Assembly (NCBI GenBank): GCA_015499985.1
Contig: JAAAUF010000039.1
Location: 1 to 64,000, forward strand
Length of the DNA: 64,000 bases
Reading direction: 5' to 3'
From: Haplosporangium gracile
Lineage: Eukaryota > Mortierellomycota > Mortierellomycetes > Mortierellales > Mortierellaceae
Below are positions 10,301 through 21,692 of the stretch, in pieces. The position numbers and the translations under genes are program-made. The first letter of the stretch is position 1. Every line of letters starts with the position of its first letter. A model generated the notes under the pieces. The model searched no databases, was not told the DNA's origin, and worked only from the letters and a program-made list of their open reading frames with translations.

Positions 10301-12053
10301 GCTGGTGAATGCCTTCCTGATGCCAGAGCCATGGAGCCTTCTTGACGGGCTGAGGCTTGGCGTTATTCCTCTTGGACAACGACCGCGTGAGGGCCAAGGC
10401 GCGTGGAGGGACCATGGGGGATCCTGCAGCGTCCACGACCATGCTTCTAGTCTTTTGCTTCCTCGTGTTGTTGGGAGCGGCGGTGATAGGGGAAGAGCAA
10501 ACCGAAGGGTGTGAGGGTGCACCAATGTCGATGGTGAGTTCCTTGCGAGCAGTTTCGCGGATGCTGGTAGTGGTCGAAAGTGTTTGGGGAATCGGTGCAG
10601 AGATGGATGTCTGGATTCGCTGAGGCGGAGTTTTAGGCCGAAGTGGTTGTGGGTTGGGTGGCAAAGGTGCTGTGTAAACGGGCGGCAATGGCTCAAGTTC
10701 GTCCTCGTAGCTGACAAACACAATATCCTGTCGAGTCTCAACCTCTGGCACAGCCGGAACCTCGGTGGCAGCCTTGGATGCTGTATCGATCTCGGATGTC
10801 GAGAATGCGGTTGTGGAGAGCGCAGACTCTGAATCGGGATCCAATGCAAAGCTAAACCTGGAGATGTTGTCGGGGATCGCCGGAAGAAGCTCTTGCTTGA
10901 ACTCGCGAGTCTCGACGCTTACTATCTCTGCTTTCTGAGGCTTAGCAGAGCTGGTGATTTGGGTGGTAGAATGTGAGATCGATCGCGCCTGAACGACCTC
11001 CTGCACCTCCAAGACCTCTGGATGGTTCTCCTGTATCTCTTGGTGTTCCTTGCGCGACACAGAATGAGCCTTGTCATGCTTCTGAAGAGCATTGATGGGT
11101 GATGGTGGTGGCGAAGGGAGCGCCTCCTGGTTCTCCTCGTGTCTTGGTTCGTCAGCAGCGGTTGTTTCAATGACGAACGTTGTCAGAGAGTGGTGTCCAT
11201 TCGCCCGACTGTTACTGTGGTTGGTTTGACTAGGAGGTGAGGAAGGAGGTGAAATGAAGGAAGTGCACTGGGAGCTGTCATAATCGTGGGAAGTCGCATA
11301 CGCCTCTCTTCCGATGCCGTCGTAAAAGTTGCTCGAGTGCAAAGGTTCCGCTCGTTCTTTTCCTTTGTCCATCGTCCGTGTCAGAGTCGAGGTCGAGGAA
11401 GTCGTCGAGGAGGAAGAGTGCTGAGTAGGGTGTTGATTGTTTGTGTATGCTACTGCGATCCCACTTGACTCTGGCTGTCCTGGCAAGAATTCAGTAGCAG
11501 CAGTTGTGTCCCAGTGATTGTTGTTGGTGTGATGGCGGTAACTCCTTTGACTTATTGATAATGACGAGGTTATAGAAGCCGTTGTGACCGATGCAGTCGA
11601 GGAAGCGGCTGTCTCTAATACGGGTCTGAATGGCGCTGCTGTTGTCGTCGATGTTGATATAGGCGCAGAAGTCAAGGATATGGTGGTGCTTGAGTCGGTA
11701 GGGGCAATGGTCATGATAGAAGATGCGCTGGACTGCAAGATGGGGGAGTGCACAGTCGGGATCAGACGGTCGGGTGACATGGGTGTTTGGGCCACGATCA
11801 TAGGGACATGGTCGACGCTTGTTGGGGGCATAGCCATGTAAAGGATCGAGTTGGTGGCCTTTTTCAGCGACTTTGTCCAGCTCTTGCTCTTCCGGTTGTC
11901 AGATGTGGTAGTTTCCTTGGAGTAGTGGCTTGATGCATCCGAGGCGGGAAAGTACGAGGCTGTGGTGTCGACTGGGACTGCATAAATGTCGGCGTTGTGT
12001 GTCGCATCCTGGGCCACTTCAGGTTGCTGACGTGATTTCTTTTCCTTGGCCAT
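7317..12053 (-). CDS. Unrecognised 1578-aa low-complexity protein, intronless
   Basis: A single uninterrupted frame runs from ATG 12053 (MAKEKKSRQQ) to TAG 7317. I do not recognise the family. Residues 1-560 are Ser/Thr/Pro-rich and probably disordered. Five more ordered islands stand out: about 567-627 (APWLWHQEGIHQQRLESHQI onward), 863-908 (AQLHIYSRNGLKFKFDV), 994-1043 (RRVFVTRLGRHTLLTYSEYK), 1234-1298 (a Trp-rich segment with LRWWRDKIG) and 1358-1412 (ERLGYRFLRVSGHMG). An acidic Asp/Glu block lies at about 1439-1469, followed by a basic Gln/Arg coiled-coil-like block. No signal peptide or membrane segment is visible. The islands alternate with Ser-rich linkers, as in a scaffold or regulatory protein, but no role can be given. 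Lack of introns over 4.7 kb is unusual next to neighbours with 3-15 exons. Confidence 0.75.
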   Translation of the reverse strand: MAKEKKSRQQPEVAQDATHNADIYAVPVDTTASYFPASDASSHYSKETTTSDNRKSKSWTKSLKKATNSILYMAMPPTSVDHVPMIVAQTPMSPDRLIPTVHSPILQSSASSIMTIAPTDSSTTISLTSAPISTSTTTAAPFRPVLETAASSTASVTTASITSSLSISQRSYRHHTNNNHWDTTAATEFLPGQPESSGIAVAYTNNQHPTQHSSSSTTSSTSTLTRTMDKGKERAEPLHSSNFYDGIGREAYATSHDYDSSQCTSFISPPSSPPSQTNHSNSRANGHHSLTTFVIETTAADEPRHEENQEALPSPPPSPINALQKHDKAHSVSRKEHQEIQENHPEVLEVQEVVQARSISHSTTQITSSAKPQKAEIVSVETREFKQELLPAIPDNISRFSFALDPDSESALSTTAFSTSEIDTASKAATEVPAVPEVETRQDIVFVSYEDELEPLPPVYTAPLPPNPQPLRPKTPPQRIQTSISAPIPQTLSTTTSIRETARKELTIDIGAPSHPSVCSSPITAAPNNTRKQKTRSMVVDAAGSPMVPPRALALTRSLSKRNNAKPQPVKKAPWLWHQEGIHQQRLESHQILTKEQVFEQYHLDLETEGPNGFFLFKLVKRFRRQDPSLEAISSTLLDSEITASPVSNSPSGPTPTSILDSLDATSVSQKLKRQLLLQKRKKQRGSKSSSDNEEEDHNLEALLNMSNNNTSLQNLNSSLQEVIDAVDSLKESQEWTNLLDRPQDYAHQRSQKPVFSDSDGEYTSKDKDPAQIDALERRRGVYSTGRTDGTNLISKKKHKALQRRSSVSTTPVGTAPGAGSRKGSNGPSASGPVGSESGSQEGSSGSNGRRGSEAAAAADGGSQFKKQAIAQLHIYSRNGLKFKFDVMQDNELHFVEASKKYTFMDPLAAHRQPNLERSGSSRTTLSPLNSPTSELPPPLPPHHPNGSSSGRRTSSATTVSTVSDHSRVTIALGGAPHRSGSTRSKSTLGSSSGGRRVFVTRLGRHTLLTYSEYKVLAKSASGFTLGAKLLLQRSIAVATPSFHGKDSSTTQQQQQSNGYDAGTPISPTKNSFATPTPSSTATNGTGESDYFSLKKKPRAITGFASKAVAAIKSPSTPGASSNSKVTTPRPIVTPYNPAEYKNKSLAVSANAPVMAAVAEEPSSLNGTNYTQGVDIPRSSDSSYPMLPTSPSPLDPSSPPTPANLSSSPPPMATPSSSSSSNPYSSTIKRQGNQAGLKFQHLFITVHQRLQKLESDNGVSFYGSPLVQWTVIEDPAELRWWRDKIGIQMIGRLEGDELLNGGSPSPSALGGSKTQHQQQQGTKSALSSAISVRSSYVSAQSTISDASSSSSLSSSTYRSQVSVERLGYRFLRVSGHMGTLKVTVSEQVEARAVALAVQAEMLRQKRVARLQQIQQQGRRPSLGDDLLADQPWVELADTFESSDDDYVDEEDEDESFEEDSEIDGSSGDEEARRLRHRQQKLQRKRQQRQQQEKLQRDNNGGGGFYDMYEYDELTGRTHLKKESSVDRFSRRKRHDRAAAKDKKNKQQQPLIERMTMIVGQAKVFKGDWYMKNVYKFYL

Positions 12054-15000
12054 GATGATGCGTTGTTAAAGTTGGTTGGTTGGTTTGGTTGGTGCTGTTG
12101 CTTTTTCGTTAAAGTGTGCTATTGTTCGTTATTGAGTATACTGTGTAAGTTGTGGGCGTGATGACTATGGGGAAATGGATCCTGATGGCTATTGAGAGCT
12201 CAATCTATTGAAGAGGAAAAAAAGATGGAAGAAAAAAAGACGACGCAAACAGGAATGTTGGATACAATTTTCGGGTGAGCACGATTGGCACTTTTGGATA
12301 TTGGCGTACTTTTTGTTGTACTTTGTGGAGAGGGATTTCTGTCGATATTTCCGCACAACCAGGAAAACCATACAAGCCAGATATAGACAGACACACACTT
12401 GCTCGCCATTATTTGTACAGACACTTACTTTGCTATTTGATTCCAATCAACTTAATTCCTTCGCGGGGCGAACTGAACTTGTAAGAGTGGTGTGTGTCTG
12501 CTGGTTTCCGTTCGTTGCTCTCGTCGTCGTCGCAAATAATAAGTGAGCGTATGGGTGCTGCTTTCCGTCGGGTTTATGCGAGCCGAAATGGGAAAACGAG
12601 AAAGTAGGATGGTGATTAATAGACCAAGTCCTGCTCTGTCTCCTCTTGTGTCAACGAAGGAGGAAAAGCAAGTCGATGTTGGACGCGTGAAGGGTGCGGC
12701 GTGTGTTGTTTCTTTCTTCCCTGGATGGTCGGGGTCTGTGTATCTTTTTCCCCCCCCCTGTCCACCGTCGTCACACGGTTCTCTTTATAATTGAAAATAA
12801 AGGCTGCTTCCGTCTCGCGGGAAAGTGTTCTATAGGAGGAGACGAAAAGTCATGAGACAATAGAAAGTAGGACGTAATCCGTCAGCATTGCCATCGTCAT
12901 TCGTCTTTGTTTCTGAGTGGCTCATCCATTGCTTGCTTCCATTTTGCTTCATTGCGCCATGGTACCATCGACAGACGAAGGGTGGAGTGATTCCAGGTAC
13001 AACGTAAAGAGATGAGTCGGAGAGAAACAACACCTGACTTTTTTTTTTTCTGTTTTATCAGTTGGGAACGCGCACTGTGGGGTTGTTTCGCTACTAACCT
13101 GACTAATAACAATTGATTCTACTTTATGAGAAGAGGAGGAACTCCGTGGGGTATATGCACAAAGAAAGTGACGAGCAGGAGCAAGGAAGGATTAAGTGTG
13201 CGGGAGTTGCTGAGTAAGTCGAAAAAAGTGTGGAGTAAAAGACGGACAAAAGGCGGAGTCAATAAAAATAGTTCCAAAGTGGAGAAGAAGGATAAGGAAG
13301 AAGAGTGAAAGTCGAATTCCAACGGTCGCGTGTGTATTATTCTGTCGAAGGGGAGTGTGAATAGAAGGGGAAGGAGGAGGAAGCAGTGTCGATGTACAGA
13401 AGGAGTAAGAAGGAGCAAGAAAAACAAAAAAAAAAAAGTGAAAGGAAAGGAGAAGCAAAAGAAGGAAAAGGGGAGGGCGAAGAGATGGACAGAAAGAGAA
13501 GAAAGAAGAAAAAAATAAAAAAAAGGAAAAAGAAAAGATGAGCATCGATTTGGTTGCACTCCGCCTTTTCGCCATCCCTCTCTCTCCACTTGCACACTTG
13601 CATTGCTTGACGAAGTATTCTCTCACTGCCCATTTGCATACCTGTTCGACGACGCCCTTCTCTCGACTCCCCCTTCCTTTTGCAGACTCTTCTCGCATCA
13701 ACCACAAAGCAAAAACAACAAACAAAGAACGCAAATGCGAAGCACAACAGCAATACAGCAACTGAGCTTTCTTGTATCTCTCCATGTGTGGTTTGCCGCA
13801 ATTGGTCGTTCACTTTTGCCGCAACTTCCCCCTGTCTCCATTCTCCACTCTCATTTACTCCTATTATGTATTCGTCAACACATGCTATATGCAATGTGTA
13901 TGTACCCTTCTTTTCAAAAGAGACAAAATGAAACCGTTTGGATTGTTGTTTTTTTGGTCATCCCGCCCCACACACACACGCACACTCATAACGCCCTTTT
14001 GGAGTGTTCGCACACCTGCCCATTATCCGTCTGTCATCTGCCTATTTGTTCATAATTCATCCATTTTCAAATGAAAGTTTAGTTATTTCTTTTTCTTTCT
14101 CGAACATGTGTCTCCTGGACACTTTGCCTCTCTCAGAAGCAAAGCACTTCCGAATACCCCGTCCCCACTTCTTTAATCCTCCTGGCCAAAAACTAAGAAT
14201 TATGAGTGCTGCCAATGATTGCAATCATATATAACTTATCTGTAAATTTGACACATGCTACCAGCCTGGCAATGGGTTCTAACTGGGCTTGTATTGAACA
14301 GCGAACAGTTGTGAATTACCATTGTCTACATAAAACAAAAAGCAATCAAATGAACATTTGCTTTCCACCTATGAATAAACCCTCAACCTCATCCCATCCG
14401 TCTCCTTGTTTACATTTTTGTCATGTTTAATTGGCAACCCAAGAAAAAAAAACAACTAAACAAGAAAAAAAACCCATCCTACCCATGCCTTAGCCTACAT
14501 CTACAGACAAGAAAACATCACGCACCCCATCTTGATCCGCAAAAGGCAAATAAACAAATAAAAAACACACGGGGCTTTTTTTTTCTTACTTCTTTCTCCA
14601 ACACTTCCCCTCCCCCCTTTGATGTCTCGCTTTACTCCACATCATTACCAAGCCTAAAAACGGAGAGGCCATATTTTTTTTTTTCTTCTTTGTTTTTTTC
14701 GGGCGTCAATCAATCAACTCATCCCATCCGCATGTTTTGTCAAATGTCCGCTTACGTTTATGAACCAAGCCAAGAAAAAAAAAAAAGATGCACGCACCCT
14801 TTCTTTTTCCTGACCACCATCAGTAACACCATCGTACAGACATCATTCAAGAAAAAAAAAAAAAAAAGTATCTACCTTTGATGCACCAAAAATATTGCTG
14901 GGCACCTCCCAATTTGCACTCTAAAGAGACATTTCTTTCTCTATTTTCGTTTCGTTATTACATCTATCTCGTCCTATTTTATGTTAGTCATCTATCACAG

Positions 15001-15230
15001 GAGCTACTTTTTATTATTGTTGGTTTTTTTCTTTTCGTTATTGTACAAAGATGGGCATTAGCCTTATGCTTGTTGATAGTGGTGGTATACATAGTAAAGA
15101 GTAAAGTAGGATGAAAGGAAGGAGGGCACCGGGGGAAAAGACGTTGGTATAATAGTTGTGTTGATGATAGTTTGCCGTTAGTTTGGCAAGCGGAGTGTGT
15201 TGATGAAGAATTCTAGCAGTGCATCTGCTG
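12054..15230. other. Intergenic, 3.2 kb upstream of the 1578-aa gene
   Basis: Bases 13120-13530 are almost pure purine on the plus strand (a C/T-rich tract on the minus strand), which fits a distant leader or 5' UTR intron of the downstream minus-strand gene. Bases 14420-14880 hold many A-runs of 8-15 bases. Long open frames here arise from this skewed composition and show no protein-like character. Confidence 0.45.
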
Positions 15231-18200
15231 TCATTGGTGTGCTTCAATGACGTCTCGAAGTAACGACTCTCGTGTCCTTGACAGTTGCGTTGAAAACGCC
15301 TTGGCCCTGTACGCGGCCCGCTCTCCACAGATTACTACAACGAAAGGAATAAATGGACGAAAGTGCAAAAACCATTAGTCTCTTTTTTGTTGCCTTTCGT
15401 AATGTCAATGCACAAGACGAAAAAAAAAAAACAATAACTCATGGACCCCCCTATACCAGTAACAACAACCATAACTGCTTTTTTGCTTATACCCCCTCGC
15501 CCGGCCCGTCTGCCAAGGACAAGGATAATCCGTGCCCATTATTGCTCGTGTCTCATTTTGTCGTACTTACATTTGAGTAGGAAGAGATCCCTTGACGCGT
15601 CGTCCCGCTGCAGAATCGTAGGAAAGTGAAGCGGTGAAAAGTTGTGAATCCCGTCCTTGACTGCCACTTGTATCCGATACGACTTTGGGTGTGCTGGTGT
15701 CTCTCCAGGAATTGGTCGCACAATGCAAATGATATCTATCGAGAGCAAGAGCGCCGTCGAAAGAGCAAAAAGTCGAAGAGCATTTAGTCAATACTGTTGT
15801 TGGGGGTAAACATAGAGAAAAGTAAAAAAAGAAAAAAAACAAGGCGCACTGCCTCACTTCTAGACTTCTTGGTGATTGAAACCTTGAAGTCGTATTTGAG
15901 AAGAGAGATGGGTGAACTTACGGTTCTGTCGCGATCCGACGCTGGAGAGGTCAAATTGCTCGTCATCGTCGTTTTCTTTGAATACAATAACGACCTAAGT
16001 GTTCCAGCGGAAATGAAAAGGGACATAGAGTTGACACAAGGGATGAAAAGAATGATTAGCGGGCGATATCGCTCAAATGAACAAAGCTCAACACGACACA
16101 ACTTCCGCAGTGTGCCATGAAAAAAGAAGACAAACTCACGATATCGTTCCCGATGAACCGACGGCGTTCGACTTGGTGGTGGTCCTTAGGGTTGAACGGC
16201 ATCAAGGGTGCACAATGGTACATTATTTGGTACTCATTCCAGTTTGTGTACACGGACGTCTCTCCTGTCGTATCTCCTACATAGCCAATGAGTAGTAGTA
16301 GATGTCGGTTAGCAAAAATATAGATATATCTTATCAGGAACCAAGTACTCTTAGGAGAGCATGTGTGTATGCATGCATTCAAGCAGCTAGAGTTCACATG
16401 CTGGCCAATGACCCTTACAAGCGAAGCATAACGACCAGAAAAATATGCATAGTTGAGTCTGCCTTACCAATGACATCCAATCCTGCTCTATACCCCTTCC
16501 ATCCCTGAAGTTGCACTGGTTCTCCCAGCCAGTTCAAAAAGTCCAGGAATTCAGGCGTGCATGATTCTAAGATGCGACGGGAAAAAAAAAGTTTTCGTTA
16601 GGACGCGAGCGCATTGATCATCTATTGGTAACGCTACCCACAACGAAAACCAACTGGCATTGGCAATCAAACACACTTCTTCCTTCCTAAAGCGCGCCCT
16701 CCCACAAACAGCGAACAGCGAAGAGGCGCTAGAACAAGCAAACTTTCCGCGCCTTTTTCCCGCCTAAAAAAAAAGAAAATCCAAGCATCTCCAACGTTCC
16801 CTTCCATTTCTCTTTCCCTAGCCCCTTGTTTTCCTTCACTTGGCTCGTCATCGGTCCTTGCCCTTTCCTCCCACCTCTTAATCTTTTCCCCTACTCCTTT
16901 CAATTCTCCCGTGTGTGTGCTTGTGGGGGGCTTAAACTCTTACCTCTCGTATTCGTCAGACCTTGATGCTCCAGAGTCTGCCCTGGCAGGAGCATGACAA
17001 CACCAAACTTGTAGCACCTAATCACCTGTCGTTCCTCCATCCTCTCCAGCTCACGCGGCAAGTCTCGATGATGGCATGGTTCCAATGACTCGATAGGGAT
17101 TGCGGGACAAATTTGGCTCAGGATCAAGAGATGATACGACGAACTGTTACTGTTATTGGAGATGAAGCCTCCTAGGAGTAGTTTTCTGTACCATGGGATC
17201 GAGAGTGCTAATGTTGGATGCTCGATCTTTTCGCTCCCCTATTTTTGATTTTGCATGAATTCGTTTTTTATATTCCATTCGTTTTGTTTTTGGTAGGTTA
17301 GTAGTGTGTGCGTTTGTTTGTTTGTTACGCTGTGATTTTTTTTTGTTTTGTTCTTTGTGCTCCGCGGCAAAAATTAATACAACGACCAAACGAGAGAACA
17401 CAAATGACTTGTAGGGGGTGGGTGAGGGGGGGGGGGGGGGGGTGAGAGAACAACAAAGAGAAAAGGAGGGGTAGTAGAGGATAACTCTCTTTGCTCACCT
17501 GAGTTGTTCTAATTAGTATCCTGACACAGCCCTTCCGGTCAATAGCAATTGAGACAATAATTGGGCCCTGTGGAGATTGAGCAGCGACAAAGTTGCTATG
17601 GGCTACATGAGTATTAACGTCCGGAAATGAAAATGCACAAGGAGTGTCATGGGTGGAGACAAAAAGGGTAAAAATAAGGAGTGCGCGGCGGTGAAATGCC
17701 ATATGATTAGGTGTAATCCAGGGTGAAGAGTAAAGGGTGAGTAAATAGAACAGGGAAAGGCAAGGGGAGGAAGGAACGAGAGAGAGCAAGAGAGGACGAG
17801 AGAGAGGGTTTTAGTAAAAGATGGTTTAGGGTTGCGAAGTCATTCACACTCAGTATGGTTTTGCTGTGCTCACGAAAAAAAAGCCCTTTCTTTCTGTCCC
17901 ATTCGACTTTACGTTGATTCAAAAAGTATTTTTGATAAAAGACCAGGTCACATTCTCGATCCTGGAGGAGTATCGATGGATCAAAGGATGTAGTCGAAGA
18001 AGAAGAGAGTTTGTCGATGGCGCTGTTGATGCTGTTGTTGTTGTTGTTGTTGTTGTTGGTCTGTGGTCGATTTGTTGCCGAGACAGGTGGTGTTGGAGGA
18101 GGAGGAGATGTGGAGAATATGGGCAGAGCAGAGGGAGAGGAAGAAGACGAAGAAGACGAAGAAGAAGAAGTAGGAGGAGGAGGGTGTGAAGTAACGGCAT

Positions 18201-18369
18201 AGTGGTTGCCGACGTTATTATTATTGTTGTTATTGCAATTGCTGTTGGCGTTGGCTAATGTGGAGATAGTAAGAGCAGATTTTGAGGAGTATGCAGGATG
18301 GAGGGTCAAGGGTCGGATGGTGTTGGAGGAGAGGTATCGAAAGTCGGAGAACGGTGAAGCGACAGTCAT
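15231..18369 (-). CDS. Rap-GAP domain protein (Rap/Rheb-type GTPase activator), 477 aa
   Basis: Eight exons: 18369-17913, 17602-17499, 17238-16944, 16566-16468, 16276-16140, 15994-15922, 15735-15571 and 15334-15231. Phase closes to TGA. Residues 1-140 are low complexity with poly-Asn, poly-Ser and poly-Pro. The Rap-GAP domain follows: FYQKYFLNQ, then RCYKFGVVMLLPGQ near 260, EFLDFLNWLG, a GDTTGETSVYTNW strand, and RRRFIGNDIVVIVFKE. Asn362 in GNDIV matches the catalytic asparagine thumb of this family. HIICIVRPIPGETPAHPKSY and the closing ERAAYRAKAFSTQLSRTRE end the domain almost at the C-terminus. Family members stimulate GTP hydrolysis on Rap- or Rheb-like GTPases; the substrate here is unknown. 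Start chosen at MTVASPF because the upstream in-frame extension is a C/T-rich leader. The exon 3 acceptor has in-frame alternatives 9 and 15 nt further in. Confidence 0.9.
17426..17442. repeat. Poly-G run (17 G) in an intron
   Basis: Seventeen consecutive G on the plus strand lie inside the second intron of the Rap-GAP gene. The transcript therefore carries a poly-C run here. Confidence 0.9.
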
Positions 18370-18895
18370 CCCGATATGTGTCTTTACAGCATGCCTTTGA
18401 AAGAGGAGGAAGTATATGAGTTTATGGAGAAGGGAGGAGGGTGTGAAGAGAATTGTTATATCTTGGATGTGAATGTGGATCGACGGGGAAAAAGGAAGTT
18501 GGTCAAGGAGTATGAGACAGTGAGATATGGGAGTGAGATTTGAGAATGGGATAAGAGACAAGAGACAAGAGTGAGAGTGAGAGTGAGAGAATGAGAGAGT
18601 GAAAGGTTGGAAGAATGAGAGATTGAGGGATATGAAAACGACAGGGGTAAAATGGATAAAGGAGCGTGTAAAAAGGAAAGGAGAGAGGGAGTAAGAAAGA
18701 GAAGAGTAAAAAGAGAAGTTGAGAAGAAATATTAAAAAAGCGTGAGCACGAGGGTGGGGGGCAATTTGACCAAGGGAGGAAAAGAAACGAGAAAGCGAAT
18801 GAGCAGGCGAGCGAGACAGTGGTGAATTCACCCCCCAAGAGAGCAGCGTTGACATTCTGTGGGCTGAAGACGCCGATAAAATAAAAACGGGATCC

Positions 18896-18919
18896 TTTTT
18901 TTTTTTTTTTTTTTTTTTT
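18896..18919. repeat. Poly-T run (24 T)
   Basis: Homopolymer upstream of the Rap-GAP leader. Homopolymers this long may vary in length between reads. Confidence 0.85.
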
Positions 18920-21114
18920 CAGGGGTGGAGAAAATTGTTACTCAAAATAAAAGATTAACGGGCTGACTTTTACTCTTTTGTTTTTTGTCCGAGCAAACAA
19001 TGAACAGAACAAGGACCATGGGTGGGGGGTGGGAGAGTAGTAATGAGATGAAGAGTGGGCGAAAGATGGAGGAGCAATAACAGAAAATAGGCAAATGGAC
19101 TGCATACTATATACTGCACGCAGCACACCATCGTTGCCACTCCATACCACACACACTATCGCTGCCCCTTTCTCTTACTCGACCACACAAAATTCTATTC
19201 AGTTCCACGCAGCCACTCACTCCCACACACACACCTTTCTCCTTCCTTCCCCCTTCTTTCTTCAATGCAATGCAACAACGCAACCGCTTTCCGTTATTTC
19301 CTTGTTTTTTATCGTTGTTCCTGCACAATAAACATACAAGCCATGCTCAACGCCCAAAAAAAATATATGCGTTCATGCACTTTGCCCTTTGAAAGAGAGA
19401 AACGTCGATGACGGAATGCTTCCTCTCCCTTAGCATTTGCCCTTCCCCTCCTCTTCTTCTCTCCTCTTTCTTCATCATATTCTTTTCTCTCTTTTCATTC
19501 TCCTTGCATGATGGAAAAACCCCCACTATCGTTCTTTGCATTGGAGCAGTTGGTCTCCTTGTGAATCAGATGGCACAACCAACTTAAAAAGCCATTACGG
19601 TGAGTCGTATGTTGTTGAGAGGGAAGATAGGAAAACAAAGTGCAATTGAACATAACAGAATGAAGAGCCCTTATCAACAAAGAGAAGTCATGATTGAAAA
19701 AAAAAATGGCCAGATGCATGGCGCTCTTGGCCCTTGGCCCTTGGGTGGTGGGAATAGGATGTATGATTTGAAGTCGGCGTGGCATATGTTTGGCTCTTGG
19801 TGCTGAACAGCACGAGGTCTAATAAATCGAATTGTACAATAGGCGCCACTCCCAGCATTCTATCTTGATTATGTTTTATCTTTATCAATTAGCCGAGTCG
19901 GACGAGTTTTTGTACAGGATACGGAGAGAAGAGCGACTGAGGATGGCAAAAAGTCCAAACGGTTCTTGACAAAGACTTGGAGACTTGGACTTGAAGATTC
20001 AGACGCGGACTCGGACATGAAATTGTAAGGAGACGCAGAGAGAAGGGCATCCTATTGCCTTGTGAATGTAGAGAGAAAGAGAGGTTCAGAGAGTGCGCTG
20101 TATAGAACATGTAATGGAAGAGTGGTTTGCTATGAATCTACACGGAGTAAATTTCATACTTTTATATGCTCTGTTCAAGAAAACGCGTAAGCAGGATGTT
20201 TGATTCTTGAACCAATTTTCTTGTCTCACTGGATATCAAGATACATGCTTTGGATGGAAGGAAGAAAACAAAACGCGATCATCTTTGACAGCCAACAAAT
20301 ATTTTTTTGGGCTTATGCAAAGGGACACACGTATTTATTACTCTCTAAAGCGATACTCCTCTTTTCCTCTCGCATCTTGTCCCCCTTTGCAGAGAAACGA
20401 AAGCTTGCACTGAGACGGTGTATCTATGTGAAAGAGAGACGCGAAAGGGTGTTGTGCCACTTCTGCGTTATTCGACTGGAGCGCTGGGCGTTGTCACTAG
20501 AACAAGGTCCGTTGGGTTACGTTTGGTACACTGCTGTTTTTTTTTTTGTTTCTTCTCGTTTCTGGAGACAAAATGCACAGAAAAGAGGGAGAGAAATGGA
20601 AGGGGAAAATATATCTAGTAGAAGAGAGAGCGTGTACATGATAAAAGAAGAGAAAAGACTTCTGTTATGTCGCCACTACAATTAACTTCCACCCATGGGT
20701 GCAACGTGTCTGATGGGAGGATATGGATTGTCTTGCACTTGTTATACTTGATAGAGTACACATTCTTGGGTGACTTATTCGGCGCGATGGATCTATGCAG
20801 CGGGCATTTTTTTTTTTTTTAAATAACATGGCGCAGGAATGCGAATTGCAATCTAGATGGGACAGATGCTTTGCAAAAATGACGTTATCTTTTTCTGTTG
20901 AACTGTTTGTCTAGGAAGGAACAATAAGTAGAAAGATGCGAGCGACACTTTGACCCTGTTCCACTTTCTCATGGGAGGCTAACTTTAAAAACTTATTTCC
21001 ATGTCAGGCCACCTAAGTGAAATGCCTATTCCTCCCCATATATGAGGGGAAAGACGCGATAAAAGGAATCGAGGGGAATGAGAGAAGGAAGATAGAGGGG
21101 AGTTGCGACTCGTC

Positions 21115-21692
21115 CTAAAGGATGGCATTTAACGATGCTCGCTGAGAGGCAGTCAGGGCTGCCTTGATACTCTCGGCAGCCAAAGGAAAGACCAGATGAG
21201 CGCGGAGTAAATTGCAGTATGCTAATTGGGTGGTGGTCTCGAGATGGGACAGGCCGGAAAATGGAAGTACAAACGGTAACAGAGGAATAGGGATATTCTC
21301 TGAAAAATAGAGCGAAATGGCCTGTGGGGTGATTGGTGGCAAGCACGGTGCCTTGGCCTCGAGTCCACCAGAGACTAGAGGTTTAAATAATTGATCCTCG
21401 GTCTTGAGGACTGATAGAGGCAGTTTTGAAGTCATCATAATGTTTGCGGAGACTGTAAGTGACAAAGGTATCATCGTTAGAACATGGTATTTAGAGGCAG
21501 GGACATCAAATAATTTACTTGTAATTGACCTTGACTTAAATGAGTGGGAAATACGAAATAGGTGGTTCCAGTATCCTGTAACAACGAGGCAGAAGGATCT
21601 TGGCCAAAAAGTATTTTACCTACGTTTTTATTTCCAAGAAACGGGTTAGTAGTGTCTATTGGGAATACACAACGCGCTGTTCTGAGAGGCAA
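21115..21692 (-). other. Possible exons of an unknown minus-strand gene
   Basis: Two neighbouring minus-strand frames have unusually protein-like composition. One ends at 21115 and reads through TSKLPLSVLKTEDQLFKPLV to a C-terminus SQRASLNAIL; it is preceded by a good acceptor (CACTTACAG). The other, upstream, includes DTGTTYFVFPTHLSQ after a GTTACAG acceptor. Further weak fragments occur up to about 22800. I could not join them into a phase-consistent gene and recognise no family. Decayed sequence or chance are both possible. Confidence 0.2.

Noticed and set aside
13119..13894. Long minus-strand frames with 130-200 codons
   Set aside because: They run through an almost pure purine/pyrimidine tract and give Phe/Leu/Ser strings in all frames; no domain or splice logic.
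17707..18855. Upstream extension of the Rap-GAP frame to an ATG at 18855
   Set aside because: The extra 162 codons are Phe/Ser/Leu-rich translation of the C/T leader. The ATG at 18369 begins normal coding composition.
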